Source: Takakia lepidozioides
Lineage: Eukaryota; Streptophyta; Takakiopsida; Takakiales; Takakiaceae
Direction of reading: 5' to 3'
Length of the DNA stretch: 60,000 bases
Assembly: GCA_030704615.1 (NCBI GenBank)
Contig: CM060731.1
Location: forward strand, 66,074,756 to 66,134,755
A model generated the notes under the pieces. That model was not told where the DNA came from and made no database searches. It saw only the letters and a program-made list of their open reading frames with translations. The first letter of the stretch is position 1. The number at the start of each line of letters is the position of its first letter. A program made the position numbers and the translations under genes. Shown here piece after piece: positions 26,601-39,079 of this stretch.

Positions 26601-28785
26601 CACGTTCTGCACAAACTGGGCATGGGGTCTATCGCCACGAAGCTAACGCAAACAATGTCTCATGAGCACATTCTCTCTCCCTCTCTTTCGGAAAGAAATG
26701 ATCACAAGAAATGGCTGACCTTGGCAGGGTTTGCGGACAGAGGAACAAGCAAAGACACACAGGGAAAGTCAGGTAAAACCACCTTCCCCAAAAAACAATG
26801 GGGGAAAGAGGCAGAAGTGACAACAGAAGAGACCCATGATTTCGACTTCACCCGGAGCCTGAAACATATTGGCCAGATCATGTTTGGCTTTTGAGAGGCA
26901 TATTTCCGAAGTCCTCTCCCATGCTACCTTGACATAGACTCCAGATGCTCTTCAGAAAGGAGGACCATTTACCTTCAGATAGGTCATACTCCTTCTCTCT
27001 TTCTCTCCTCTGTCTTCCACTTGTCACTGGCCGATCCACTCTCCCCAAAGTAGATATCATTCAGCTTTGAGATTTAATGAGGCAGAAAAATGCCACCCTG
27101 CTAGCCATCATCCTAGAAAGTATGAAAAGAAAGAGGCTTACATCTTTGTATGTTGGGGGGTTTTGCATTTTAGGATATTCTTCTGCATACAGCTCCCTCA
27201 ACATCCTTCCCAAAATGACAGATAGACAGGGTCAGTACCTTGGGTTCAAGAATTGAAGTGTTTCAAGGATCCCTCCTGACTTTAACCCACTGTAACCTGT
27301 TAAAGAGTTCAATTACTACAAAGTATGCAACAAGAATTATAACACACGACGCCTCCGCCTTCTGATTTTATAAAACCAGTGGCCACCTGGACCTATAGGC
27401 AACTTACTACAAGCATGATAGAGAATGTTTCACACTTGATTGGGTGTCTGGTTGTCACAGCAAAACCCCAACGACATCCATAGACTGCCAAATGCCAATG
27501 ACACCTCATTCCCATAATCCATCCAACACAAACTTGAAGGCTCCCTAAGTGGGCACAAGGAGGGAGTACTAGCACTATGACCAAATGTTCCTGCCACATC
27601 GTATGGCATTTTACTGCGTGTAACCTTGGGGTGGTTGATAGGTCACGCTAAAACACTCCATAGAAGGTTAATATTGGGTACCAATTACGAAGTGGCAGAA
27701 TGATACTGCTTCATGTCTCCACATATGGATGACCCCCAAACCTCAGAGAAAGAAAGAAGGAAACTTTATGATGTCCAAGGGGCCCATGAGGGCCATGTCA
27801 CAAAAGAGAGAGGACAGAGAGAGATCTACTCCTTGACCATTGATACTGTGAACAAGACAGAGGAAAATAAACTTACCAAGTGCATCCAGTTCCTTCTTGA
27901 TGACACCTATCCGCAGCTTTCGCAACCCATCTATTTCAATCTACAACATCTCAGGTTGCTCCATGTCAAAAGCACTCAACATTGCAACCACTGGCATCAT
28001 GATAGTCTAAAGAGAGACATAGTCATGGTTCAAGGCCATGTGATACATATCATGGGTCTCATTTGCAGCATCAATGCCCAAGAGTAGATATTTCTTCTTT
28101 TATATGCCAGTCCAAATGTCAGTGTTGGTCTAGTTTTTAAGTGATGAATCTAAGCCTGATTGTGATATTCCAAGCCTGACTAGAGAAGCCCTCAAACATA
28201 ACTGTACTCCGGGCATAAGGGGATAGGGATCTCCTCCAGGCCCTCCAGATGGAAGACTTGAATTGAAGCTTCCGATTCGAATTTAGTGTTTGGTTCATCC
28301 ACACTTGGTGAAGCGATATTCACACACGAGCAAACTGTCCACTGTTGTAACGTCTAGTTAAAATGGAGCAGACTGGGCGATGACTCAGCATTGCTTGGCA
28401 TTGAATCCCTCACAAGAATTCTCCTTGTAGAGGGTCTCACCACCCATACACCTCCTGTATTTCCTCACTGCTGACTCAATCCAGTTTTCGAATCCTGGTA
28501 CTTGGGTCTCTTAGGTTCTCCCGTAAGTGCAAAACACAATGTAGTTCTTTTACAATCCGTGACAATTACCTGAAGCCTTCCGGATTCGACATCAGCCGCG
28601 CATGCAAGCACAAGAAACCGCTCCTTTCTTCTTGTCCGGTGCACTGCCCTACAATGCCGCGACCTGGTGGAAAACTGTCCGAAGCAATTCTGACGAGATC
28701 CGGAGAGGAAAAATCGAGTTCTTCCATCTGAGTTCAACAGAGGCAACGCAGAATGAGCTGACAATTTCAGAGCAGATGCCATCAT
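23641..28785 (-). CDS. Predicted plastid protein: SAP-like motif plus two retropepsin-like aspartyl-protease lobes
   Basis: Exons 28785-28570, 27940-27877, 25220-24814, 24556-24341, 24228-24127 and 23901-23641 join with exact phases to 1266 nt (421 aa). Residues 1-65 are Ser/Arg-rich with few acidic residues, like a chloroplast transit peptide. Joining exons 2 and 3 creates a helix-loop-helix motif, LRIGVIKKELDALG followed by VAYGDCFEKEELVRRL, resembling SAP/ARMET-C motifs. Lobe 1 has a canonical catalytic FDFLLDTGSSTTVV near residue 170 and GILGLNVLSQFDVEFDF. Lobe 2 has AIVDLGSSLSVTS near 315, where the usual D-T/S-G is D-L-G, and ends with VILGLNIFKGTRF. Both lobes look like retropepsin repeats, so the protein may fold as one bilobed aspartic protease; whether it is active is unclear. 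No nucleic-acid or partner role is shown. I do not know a named close homologue. Intron 2 (25221-27876) is 2.66 kb and contains a tandem repeat array. Confidence 0.85.
25344..26421 (+). repeat. Four-copy tandem array of a 268-270 bp LINE-derived unit, inside a protease intron
   Basis: Copies start at about 25344, 25614, 25883 and 26151 and end at 26421. Copies look identical except for one G-run and one substitution. The G-run is 8, 7, 6 and 7 nt long, which alone sets the unit lengths at 270, 269, 268 and 269. The last copy has A for G near 26340. On the + strand each unit encodes about 90 residues including MCRRTEDNIQFLIQCSGY, a C..H/C-type zinc-binding motif like that at the C-terminus of non-LTR reverse transcriptases (zf-RVT). 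The array lies antisense to the host gene. Confidence 0.85.
26422..27876. other. Remainder of the large protease intron
   Basis: Non-coding as far as I can see. CTCT-rich patches near 26671-26690 and 26995-27010. No splice-compatible exon with the protease frame was found between 25221 and 27876. Confidence 0.4.
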
Positions 28786-29461
28786 CCTCTTCACAACCAG
28801 AACGAGACAGAGACAGAGAGAGAAAGAGAGAGAGAGAGATGAGTCCCGTGGAAACCCTAAAACCCCAGTCGATAATACACAGGCCTGTCAGAAAATGTCA
28901 GACACATTACCAGCATATAGGTAGTTCCCGCATATCACATTACCAGCATATAGGTAATGCATAGACTTCCGCATAAATGCGGGAATACACGCTGCAGCCA
29001 AGAAAGTACACAAACAGACTAAAAGAAGCATAACTCAAGATTCTGTCGAAGAGAGTGAATAGTCGGTAAGTATATTCGTTTTGTGAGAAGTATATTCTAG
29101 AGAGTGAACGGAAACACATTCAAGTAGGCAGAGAATAGTCGGGCGACGTGCAGGGGACGTCCTGGCACGTCCGTCCGCGCGTGTGAACGTGGCCTGCTTG
29201 ATTGTGAGAGCCCCGTTCCGTTCTTCCCCTTCTCGCATTTCTTCTCGGGATGTCGTCTCTCTCTTGCGATCCAGTGATGATCCGAGGCTCTTCACTGGGG
29301 CTGCAGTGATGTAATGTACTCATCTTGCCTGTATGTGCAATTACGCGATTCTTTCACATGATCGCATCAGCACAGAGAAAGAAAGAGGGTCGGAAACGGA
29401 GGAGATCTGATCGAAGGAGCTTGTTGGGTTTTAGATCGCACATTGGGCAAAGGAATCGGGG
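28786..29461. promoter_or_regulatory. Head-to-head intergenic region (putative bidirectional promoter)
   Basis: Only 676 bp separate the start codons of the protease gene (minus) and the TM9SF gene (plus), so both promoters and leaders must lie here. It contains a GA-rich tract (28803-28840), an exact 21-bp direct repeat at 28903-28923 and 28936-28956 (CACATTACCAGCATATAGGT plus A), and a GA-rich stretch just before the TM9SF start. Shared regulation is an inference. Confidence 0.55.
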
Positions 29462-32400
29462 ATGGGCGACTCTAGGTGGTTGCTGGTGGTGGCGCTACTG
29501 TGCATAGTGCGGGTGGATGGCAGGGTGCTCCTCGGAGCGCGCGATCATCGCTATCAAGAGGACGACAAGGTGCCTTTGTATGCCAATAAAGTTGGCCCTT
29601 TTCATAATCCTAGGTATCTCGATCTCCCTCCTCATTTCATTTCCTGCTGCCAAATGGGTGGATCTGGGTCCGGATTTGTCTCTTCTTGATGTCTTACGGG
29701 AAAAACGGTTCCATTGCCTGAAATTGGTGCGTGTTGCGTCGATTTTAGCATGGAATGCTGTAATATATTCTCCGCAGCTGTCCTGAATTACGTAATTCCT
29801 AGTATGGCGAAGCTTGGGACGCAGATCCAGATTGTTTGGCATGTTCGCAATGCTTTTGGTGACATTATAGTGCAATCGAAAGTAAAGGGAGACGTAGCTA
29901 CTCTAATTAATGTAGTGCAAGGGATCTATTATGGGAGTTCAGGCAACGCACAAGAATGTTGATCCCCTGTTTTTTGGTAGTAGCATCAGCAGATTTCAGG
30001 AGCGCCTCCTAGGTGGAAGGAGTTCAGATCATTACGCACTTTTTTTCGACTATCAAAGTGCTTACGCATTCGGACAAGATGTTAGAATCGGTTGTCGGTC
30101 ATTTGCTTACAAGAAGCAGATATTGATGACGTTGGACATTACAAAAGAAGGCTGGAGGGTCTTTTGGCCTGAAAGGTATAGGAGAAGAGTGGACTTGAAC
30201 AATTAAGCACTTGACCAAGAATGTGTTGTTTGGGTTGGCAGTGAGACGTATCAGTATTATGACCTACCCTTTTGCGCACCCAAAGATGTGACGCACAAGA
30301 CAGAAGACCTGGGGGAGGTGCTTGAGGGTGATCGGATGGTGACCACGCTCTACAATGTCACCTTCAAGACAGACAAGGCAGTGGAGAAGCTATGCTCCAT
30401 TCAGCTGCAGCCTGATGATATCCACAAGTTCCGCAAAGCTGTTGAACAGGATTATTACTTCCAGGTTTTCAACTAAATCCTCTGCTGATGCTTTAAACCC
30501 ATGCCTGAGACCCAGATCTACCTTTAACTTTTCAAAGCTGGTATATGCAGTTAGTGTTCTTCTTTCAGGCTCCAGAAAACTTTGCCTGTTTTGTCGTTCA
30601 GCAGACAGGCTAGAGCTGAAGCTAACTGTCTCCCCCCTGGAGTATCCTGTCTATACTCATCATCAATTACCATACAGACAGATTTAATCGATGATATCTA
30701 GCTGTTCATGGGAACTGTGCCTACCGCCATGGTGGAGGTTAATTGGGGCTGCATGCAAAACATCTACAACCCCCTGCTCAGATGAGGAGAGGATTGTGCT
30801 GGTTACTTGCAAAGAATGTACATGTGAAAGAGAGATGGTGTAAAGGTGGGCTTACTTTTTGTGGTTAGCAGATTTGCTGTTCTTTTCATCTGCTGTCTGC
30901 TCACACTAGGCCAGGTGTGATGTGATGGGCATGCAGATGTTTTTTGATGACCTTCCGCTGTGGGGCTTCATTGGAAAGATGGGGATGGATGACAAGAAAG
31001 GGGAGCGTTATTTACTGTTCACGCATGTTCATTTTGACGTAGCATTCAATGGTGACCGTGTGATCGAAATTAGTGTCTCCACTGACCCAAACCAGGCAGT
31101 TGACATCACTGAAGAGGGGACCTTGGATGTGGACTTCACCTTCTCAGCCAAGTGGTCTCCCACTGAAAAGGCGTTCGATCGGCGTATGGAGAAGTATCAG
31201 AAGTACTCATTCCTGCCACAACACCTGGAAATTCATTGGTTTTCCATCATCAACTCATGCGTGACAGTGCTCTTGTTGACTGGCTTCTTGGCTACCATCC
31301 TCATGCGGGTGCTTAAAAATGACTTCATCAAGTAAGTCAACTCCCTTCTCTTCAGAGTATCTCAGTGCTTTCTCCCTAAATAGATGTTGTTGGCAATAAT
31401 AATGACACCCTTCAGGTGCTCTAGTGGGACATGTGTGATGTGTCACATGTTTCCTAGACCCTTCCAGTCTGCATTGCTCTATACTCCATTTGCAGTTATC
31501 CAGAACTCATAAGTTTGTTGGTACGCTCTGAGTTCAGGTATACCATGGAGGATGAAGAGGATCCAGAGGAGACGGGCTGGAAATACATTCATGGAGATGT
31601 GTTCCGTTTCCCCCCTTATCCCAAGTGAGATTTGGTTCCTTGAAATTGGTTTTTTGCATCATCTCTAAGAGTACTTGTGGTGACTAGATATGGTGATCTC
31701 GACAGTTGTTGCATTGACTGATGCCCCAGATATGTGGCAAGAAATGGAAATGTGTTGTATGTAGTGTTTGGGGTGATTTTAGGAGTAATGGTCATAGGAA
31801 CAAGGATCAGGTGGGAATAGTAGGGTGACGAGGAAGATACGGGGTGCAGCATCTTCTCTGCAGCCATGGGCAGCGGGACGCAGCTGCTGGTGCTGGTGTT
31901 GTGCATCTTTGGGCTGTCACTGGTGGGGGTATTCTACCCTTACAATCGTGGCGCTCTCAACACCGCCTGTCTTGTCATCTATGCGCTCACTGCTGGCATC
32001 TCCGGTTATGTGTCAGCTCATCTTTACCGACAAATGGGTGGTGAATCATGGGTACTCCACTGCTCCTGTTGTCTGGACTTTTGATAGGCCTGTAAGTACT
32101 CTCCAGTTATTAGGGACTTTCCTTGGGGAGGTTTGGGACAGCATCGCCCCGGTTACGGCCATTAAAAGGTGTCCACCTTCCAAACGGAAGGCGGGTGATG
32201 TGACATCATAATTTATGCCTGCTTCAGCAGGAGTCGACCTTTTCCAGCTATTAGAAAGGAGTATGTTTAATTATAAGCAAGGAAGCGCCTCTGCGGGGGG
32301 TTCGATACGAATGTGGCCCTTTAAGGTTCTTGGAAATAGGGATGGGGTGATGTGACCTTCTGTACAAGTACACTGAGTAAAAGATATTTGTGTCAGTGGA

Positions 32401-33875
32401 TACTTATACCTTGAGGTTCTTTGTACTTTGAATGCCCACCCTAAGGCAGATGCTTGTTGGAATCAGCTAGTGTGGTTTGAAAACTTTTTTCTTGGTTTCT
32501 ATACTGGATTTTGTACTCATCTAGTTGGTTGATGCGTGCTTCTTTGGCAGGTGAGGAACTTGCTTCTGACAGGTTCGCTATTTTGTGGGCCACTTTTCCT
32601 GGTGTTCTGCTTCAACAACACTGTTGCCATTGCCTATCGATCCACAGCGGCATTACCATTTGGCACGATTGTCATCATTGCCATCATCTGGGCCCTTGTC
32701 ACTTTCCCTCTCACTGTACGTGCCTGTCACGATCTCCTATGTCACCAGGTCTTGCTTGGGTAGAAGAGTTGCATTTAGGTAGTGGTGGATGGACTTATGT
32801 CTTTGTGCATATGCAGGTGCTGGGAGGCATAGCAGGGAAAAACAACAAGTCGGAGTTCTATGCACCATGCCGAACAAACAAATATCCCCGTGAAATTCCA
32901 GCCCTGCCCTGGTACCGCAAAACCATCCCACAGGTATGCATTGATCAAAATTCTCCTAGTATTCAGGTCTCGGGCCTTTATTTCATCTTTTTATGTAGAA
33001 TTGGCAACAGTGTGGCTTTTGAAAGTTTTCTGAAGAGATTTTCTGCACATTCAACCCCTTCCCTTTTGCCGTTTAGCCATATGCCCACTGAACTGATTTG
33101 CATCCGTGTGAAAAACGCTGAACCAACAGGATGAGAGAAGTATAAAAAGTTTTAATTTTGTTCCTTAGACCAGAGCTCACAGTGCCAATGTAAGTTTTCC
33201 AAGTCAGCATTGCTTGATGCGTGTAAGGTAGGGAACAGGGTAGGTGATGCAGTATCGTGGAATGACTGATGGTTTTGTGGGTGGGCAGATGTGCATGGCA
33301 GGGTTTCTGCCTTTCAGTGCAATTTACATAGAGCTCTACTACATCTTTGCAAGTGTGTGGGGTCATAAGATCTACACTATCTACAGCATCTTGTTCATTG
33401 TGTTTATCATCCTCATCATTGTCACCGCCTTCATCACAATTGCGCTGACCTACTTCCAGCTAGCCGTTGAGGACCATGAATGGTGGTGGAGGTGCCTCTC
33501 TCCTCCTACTTGTTTTAGTTAAATCCGTGCTGTTTTTTACTACGAAACTGAGTTATGCTTCTACTGCCAGAGTAGAGGGGAAGTTGGCTGTGAATGCTGT
33601 CTTTACTTATAAATTTGAGAGCCTAAACAGGAGTCATGTGGGAATGATGGTGCAGGTCGGTGTTCTGTGGTGGTTCGACAGGCTTCTTTATCTACAGCTA
33701 CTGCTTCTACTACTATTTTATGCGATCAGACATGACTGGGTTGATGCAGACATCCTTTTTCTTTGGCTACATGGCCTGCGTTTGCTATGGTTTCTTCTTG
33801 ATGCTTGGCTCCATTGGCTACAGGGCATCGCTTTTGTTTGTGCGTCACATTTACCGTGCCATCAAGTGCGAGTAA
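29462..33875 (+). CDS. TMN: Transmembrane 9 superfamily protein (nonaspanin/EMP70), 9 exons
   Basis: Golgi/endosomal nine-span membrane protein. Exons 29462-29613, 30242-30464, 30937-31331, 31538-31624, 31850-32051, 32551-32715, 32817-32933, 33289-33491 and 33656-33875 sum to 1764 nt, 587 aa. All introns are GT..AG with consistent phase. A signal peptide (about residues 1-20) precedes the lumenal domain, with [26 protein letters not shown] and LPLWGFIGK. The first membrane segment follows [12 protein letters not shown]. Later segments include [40 protein letters not shown] and [17 protein letters not shown]. The C-terminus [10 protein letters not shown] carries the K-x-D/E Golgi-retention signal known for plant EMP/TMN proteins, preceded by YRAI. 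It is closest in pattern to the TMN1-type group. Intron 1 (29614-30241) contains open stretches without recognisable homology. Confidence 0.97.
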
Positions 33876-34790
33876 GAGTAAGGGCAGACTGGGCGTTAAA
33901 CACCCGCATGCATGTGTGGCTGTATGCTGCAGATGAGCCAATATACAGAAAAAAAATTCTTTTAGGTCAAACGTAGTCTGTAGGTAATGTGCAGATGTAG
34001 GACACAGTTAAAAGTCCACTGCTTGCACTGCCAATTTGATATGACAACCTTCTCACACATGAATCAATAATGGCAAGTGCAGATGTACAATACCTTCTGA
34101 TTCCTGGGATGTAGGTTAGCCGCAGTTTATTGGGAGAGACTGTACGTCATTCTTTGTTACCTGCCTAACTGTCATCGAGGAGTGAGTTTTTTGGACGGGG
34201 TGTAGAGTCGAGGTTCCTATGTAGACTGGTTTACATAGATCTGTGAAGTAAAAAAACGTGATACCCCTCGAGCAATGTCTGAAAAGGGTCGCACCGACTA
34301 CAAAATCTGAAGGTGTGTATGGAGCAGACATCATGCAATTCATTTAACAGTGTTCCTTGCTATGAGAAGTGCCAGAGCCTTGCGATTGGAAATTTTGAGA
34401 GTGCGGTTTTTCCCTCGTACTAATGGGCATGGAAGGAACTTTATGGTGGCCAGGAATAAGGGAGATGTACTGGTGTTGGAAGAACAGATATGTTTCAAAG
34501 ATTGATTCCAGCATTTTTGAAGGTTGTAGATACACTGGTTGTCACAGGGTTTTGTGTTGCCAGTGGACAGCACAAGTAAAATGAAAACTGCCATGATGTT
34601 GAGTCTGCACAGACAACAATTGGAGTCATAGAAGCTTTAGCAAAGTCATATGGCCCATGAACAATTCTACCAGAGAATGATAATGTGTGAGGCCTGACCC
34701 ATGAAAGCAAATGAGTGGGTCTTTCCCCCTTTGGAGAGAATTGAAGTACCCAACACAATTCTGCCGCTGACATGGAAATGCATCACACCG
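33876..34790. other. Region downstream of TM9SF
   Basis: 3' flank of the TM9SF gene. No further gene or repeat is recognised; short open frames are unsupported. Confidence 0.4.
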
Positions 34791-34799
34791 GTTCCATAT

Positions 34800-34980
34800 A
34801 TCAACCCAGTCAGGTGACACTTCACCCAGGGCGATGCTGGGTTAGAATCGTGCTACCACGTTGCATGCCAGATTCTCTCCCACTTTTCCCATGAGCCCTG
34901 CGCTCAGCCACTCATGTTTGTCAATTTGAAAGACAAAGTTCATAAGAACTAAGAAAGAAAAGCAAAACAAAACAAACCGG
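34800..34980 (+). repeat. Diverged SINE copy (same family as 39080-39250)
   Basis: Positions about 34826-34900 align with the element at 39107-39180: CACCCAGGGCGATGCTGGGTTAGAATC corresponds to the A/B-box region, and the following GTGCTACCACGTTG..CTCTCCCACTT matches CTTCTACCTTGTTG..TTCTCCTACTT. It ends in an A-rich stretch with AAAGAAAAGCAAAACAAAAC. Confidence 0.55.
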
Positions 34981-35234
34981 TGTACTTTCCAATCAACATG
35001 GAAATTGAGGTTTGCTGGGTGCAAAGTGCAAAGGATGGTGGTTTCATTGTCCTCATGATTGGCAATGACATTTACATGAGTGAGATCAAGCCCAACCAGG
35101 AAAACCCACCTCAAACAAGGCAATTACTGTACAAACTCAATGAAGAAGTCCCTGTAAGAAAGAGGCTACACTGCTACAGCCTAGGTGAACTAGCTAGTAC
35201 CCTCCCAAAACTGAAGGTAATAGTTTTCACCTAA
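34981..35234 (+). other. Unclassified open reading frame, 80-odd codons
   Basis: An open frame that reads like soluble protein (for example EVCWVQSAKDGGFIVLMIG and SLGELASTLPKL) and ends at TAA. It directly follows the SINE tail. I do not recognise the family; it may be a fragment of a transposon or retrogene, or chance. Confidence 0.25.
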
Positions 35235-37150
35235 TGTGCTTAATAGCCAGTTAATGTGATGATTAGGATGTTGGTCTTTAAGTTGCCTCACATATGTCAA
35301 TATCATGATCTTTCAATGTGTAAGTGTAGAATGTTGTGCAATGATTGGGGATTGAATGGTGCAAACCCCCAATGAATTGCTTCATATCTATGATGCTTGT
35401 GGTCCTTCAGAGTGACTAGAGCATGGTGGTAGCATGTACTGTGTGAGGAAATGCCAATCTGTACCAATTCATTCCACACTTGCATGACTGATTACCAAAA
35501 TCATCACTCACTTCTCTGTTTCACATTAATGCACAGCCAAATCACCCTACTCCACTGCTCCTCATTTCCAACTTGTCTCCATTACTTACAATCTGCATGG
35601 GACAGTCACCAGCAACACATGGGCAGACGATCCACAAATGCATAGCCTCCAGTACTAAGGTAGACAGTGTGAACGCAAGAGACTCTCAATCACCCTGGCC
35701 TGTCAGCAGATGGAGCGTAACTTAACGGCTTCATACTTGATACCTGCCGCATGTCTGAATGCTGCAGTATTTAATTTGCAGTAGAAAACAAGGGCATCAT
35801 CCCCATCATAAGCAGCAGCCTTCCAGGGCCGAGCACCATGATGACGATGATGAGTTGGAGCTCCCAGTTTGGGCATTAAAGCGCTCTTACCTCCCCACCC
35901 ACCGCTGCCGGCATGCCACAGCCCCACCACAGCTCCAGAGGGAGAAGTGACTGGGAACCGATGTTGGGGGAAGAGAGCGGCGCATTAAAGGAGGCCATAA
36001 GTGCGAGGGGGTCACAATCGCAGAAGCGGCGTAATAGCAGCGCAGTGGCGGGCCAAGGTTGCTATCGGAGCTAACGGTGGCTGTGCAGACGTCCTCGGAT
36101 TGCCGAATCTGGCGACTCCCAGCACGTGTCTGAGCCGGCCGTGCGCCGTTTCCCTCCCTCTCACCTCGTCCTTCTCTCTTCTTACTAACTTACATGCTTC
36201 CGACCTCACAGGTAACAAGGGATTCTGGGGTGGAGGGAACACTTTTGTATATATATTGGTGCTGAGTCTTCTCGGACTAATAAGCGATCATCAATGTTTG
36301 AAACTTGAAACTGCATACACAAGTGCTTCTTTTTCTCACCTTCACTATGAGAGACGAAGGTGCGAAAAAACAAGAGTTGATAGTTTAGGATGTTGCACAC
36401 ATGGTCTACCAGTGCCCTTTGACTAGATTTTTCTCCAACGGGGTTTGTGGGACTTATGGAGTGATCAGCAACCTACCTGCACAACAGATTTGAATGATCA
36501 GATCTCAGGTTTAGATTTTTGAAGCCCATTTCTAGTAAGTCCATATTTGGTGCAAGCTAACAAAAGCTAGCAGCATGCCATTTTTAAGGCTAGTAATACA
36601 TACACTGTAGAGCTCAACACCGGGAGTCCGGGACTACAGTTGACCCAAGTCAGTCTTGTGAAAAAATTGGAACCACCTTTGTATATATCTGACTTTACAA
36701 TTGTGGCTTCATTCTAGAGAATAATGAGTGCCTCATTCTTACAGTGAGGAAGTAGATGATTAGTGATCTGTTTACTTGCATATGATTCATCATTGGATGG
36801 AAGTCAAGATCTCATATGTCAGATTTCCTTTTTTCGAAATGTCGTCAATTCTTTGTCATCCATCAATTTGGCTGTTGGGTTTGCGGGTCACTACTTACTT
36901 AGCGTAAAATCCCTCCATCAGATGTTACACATTGAAATTTGGGACGGTAGGGCAACGTAATTCTAGTCTTTTTATGCATTCTTTGACCCAGGATGCTTAG
37001 AATCCTTTCAAGTTGTATTGGGGTTTCTACGGATGGATGCAGATTCATGTGGCTAAGTAGAAACATACACAACATATATAATTGTAATGCTACTGCGAAG
37101 AAAGTGGGGAAGTCGCAATCGGACTGGTGTTGGGTTGCTTTTGACAAGGG
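35235..37150. other. Intergenic DNA
   Basis: No gene supported. A GC-richer patch at 35930-36170 with CpGs might be a promoter-like region, but no matching exon is recognised on either side. Confidence 0.35.
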
Positions 37151-38200
37151 CAGGAGCTTACTGATGTAGTGACAAAACGGGTTTTCAGGAAGGTTTAATG
37201 GCGTTGAAACTTCAATGGAAGTCCCCCAGAAAGTAGTTTTGTCACAAGTGTTGCAAGTACAACAGTAATGAGCAGCAGAGAGCAGTGCAGCAAACTTTGT
37301 CAGAGGACGGGTGCGTACTTTGCGGTGTAGCCTTGGTGCACCGAACCGCAGGAGCCAGAGTCCAAAGCAACGTGGATTAACAACATCCTAGATCAGCTTA
37401 CAAAGCACGGCATAGTAGATTAAATCACGCAATACGGACCAGGCCGCTGCAGAAGATTAGCAGATCACACAGCAAGGCATGGTAAGCAAGCAGCCGTCTG
37501 TAAGTAGATGTGAGTGAGAAGCGGGACAAGGATTGTAGACGTCAGTGCAGCCAATCGCTGGAGGCAATGGCCATAGCTGTAGTGACAAGCAGCGAGGATT
37601 GGATAAGGCTAGGTTAGGAAAGAGGCGATGAATCAAGCATAGCACCGAATCTGGGTTGTGTGATTGCAGCAGCCATTCTACACTGCAGTGGGCCCCATGA
37701 ACCTCCACTTGAGGCCCACTTGAGCTGCATTCTATCTCCGGAACGCCATGCCTGCCCTGCCACACTTGCCCAATGTCAAAGGAGTGGCCCTTGTCAGGTT
37801 CAAAATTCAACTCATGTTTCTCCCGCATAAAGAAGTCACCTCCGCTGGGTACTAATAAACTACGAGAACTTTCCCACCAAAGAACTTTCCCAACCAAGAA
37901 TAGAGAGAGAACCGAAGCACCCGAGACAAAAGTAAGGAAAAGATCTTCTCAGTGTCAGACAGAGATATCAGAGCCAGTTACTGCAACCCATCGCCCAATT
38001 TGAATTTCAAGCTTGTTTATCATACATCTCGCAGTCTGGAAGCTCTGCACAAAGTTCCCCCCTGATCTTCACCCATCCCAGACTACATATTGATATGATA
38101 TGACTTTTGCAGCTTGATGAGTGTGATGGCCGGCGAGAAGTGGGGACCTGGTCAAGGGTGGCGGCTAGGTCTGGAGATGGAGCAGGCAGTCCTCTCTTCT
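37151..38200. other. Intergenic DNA with a possible LTR edge
   Basis: The sequence TATCAGAGCC at 37966-37975 resembles the primer-binding site of copia elements (initiator tRNA-Met). No paired LTR or gag/pol is visible here, so this would at best be a fragment. Confidence 0.25.
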
Positions 38201-38234
38201 CTAAGTATACTTTACTACAGAATTACTACAGAAA

Positions 38235-38295
38235 ATGCTAATCACATGAAGGATGCCTAAGCATCCTGCTTAGGCATCCTTCATGTGATTAGCAT
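38235..38295. repeat. Perfect hairpin: 29-bp arms, 3-nt loop
   Basis: Arm 38235-38263 (begins ATGCTAATCACATGAAGGAT) is the exact reverse complement of 38267-38295; the loop is TCC. No mismatch. Flanks do not extend the stem. Confidence 0.97.
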
Positions 38296-39079
38296 AACCT
38301 AATAGTCTACTGCAGTGCCTCCCACAAGCCTAACAACCTCCTTCCTAATAATTTGTGTTACATGGTTCGGAATGTGCATAATACCAATATATGTTTGAAT
38401 GTTGCTATATGAATTTGGTACGGTCGTCGCCGCGAGAGAATACCTTACATCCTCCCCATTGGAGTTTCCTTAGATTCTCCGTCCACCTCGCAATTCCGGA
38501 CAACAGTAGTTTGTGGTGGGCGGTGTAAGAAATTCCATCACCAATGCGATACGATAACGATATGGCATAAGGTACCATTGGTACATTTGAGTTTGTCAAA
38601 CCTTCGCCGCTCTTTCGCTCTTTCGGCCCTTGTTAGAATTCTGTTGTGTAATTCTCCATCACCCAATCATTATCTCAAAATAAACGTTCTCATTGGGGCT
38701 ATACAGACAGATATTTTCACTAACACTGTGCAAATACCTTTGTTGCTGAATATTAAATATCAAGTTCAGCACATTTAGTTCCCCTAATTAGACTATTAGG
38801 ACATATATGGCTAATATAATATGAAATTTAGGAAATTTCTTTATTTATAAAATTATAAACTGGCCCATCACCTTGGACCGATTCGGACATCAACTGCAGG
38901 TAAATTAGAAAATGATATTGTTGAGTCTACCGACAGTTCATTTTATCCTTGAACTGACGAGAGAATTGGTTTGGAGTCACATGGGGCGTGTGACCGAAAT
39001 CTCTATGTAGAACTTTTTTTTTTTTTTAAAACCGGAACGGAACCGGAAAACGCATTAAGAGAAGTGGAAAAAATAAGCA
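38296..39079. other. AT-rich intergenic DNA
   Basis: No gene recognised. A 14-nt T run near 39015 is followed by an A-run and the SINE. Confidence 0.4.

Noticed and set aside
37966-37975. Copia retrotransposon primer-binding site
   Set aside because: A ten-base match alone. No LTR pair, polypurine tract, gag or pol was found around it.
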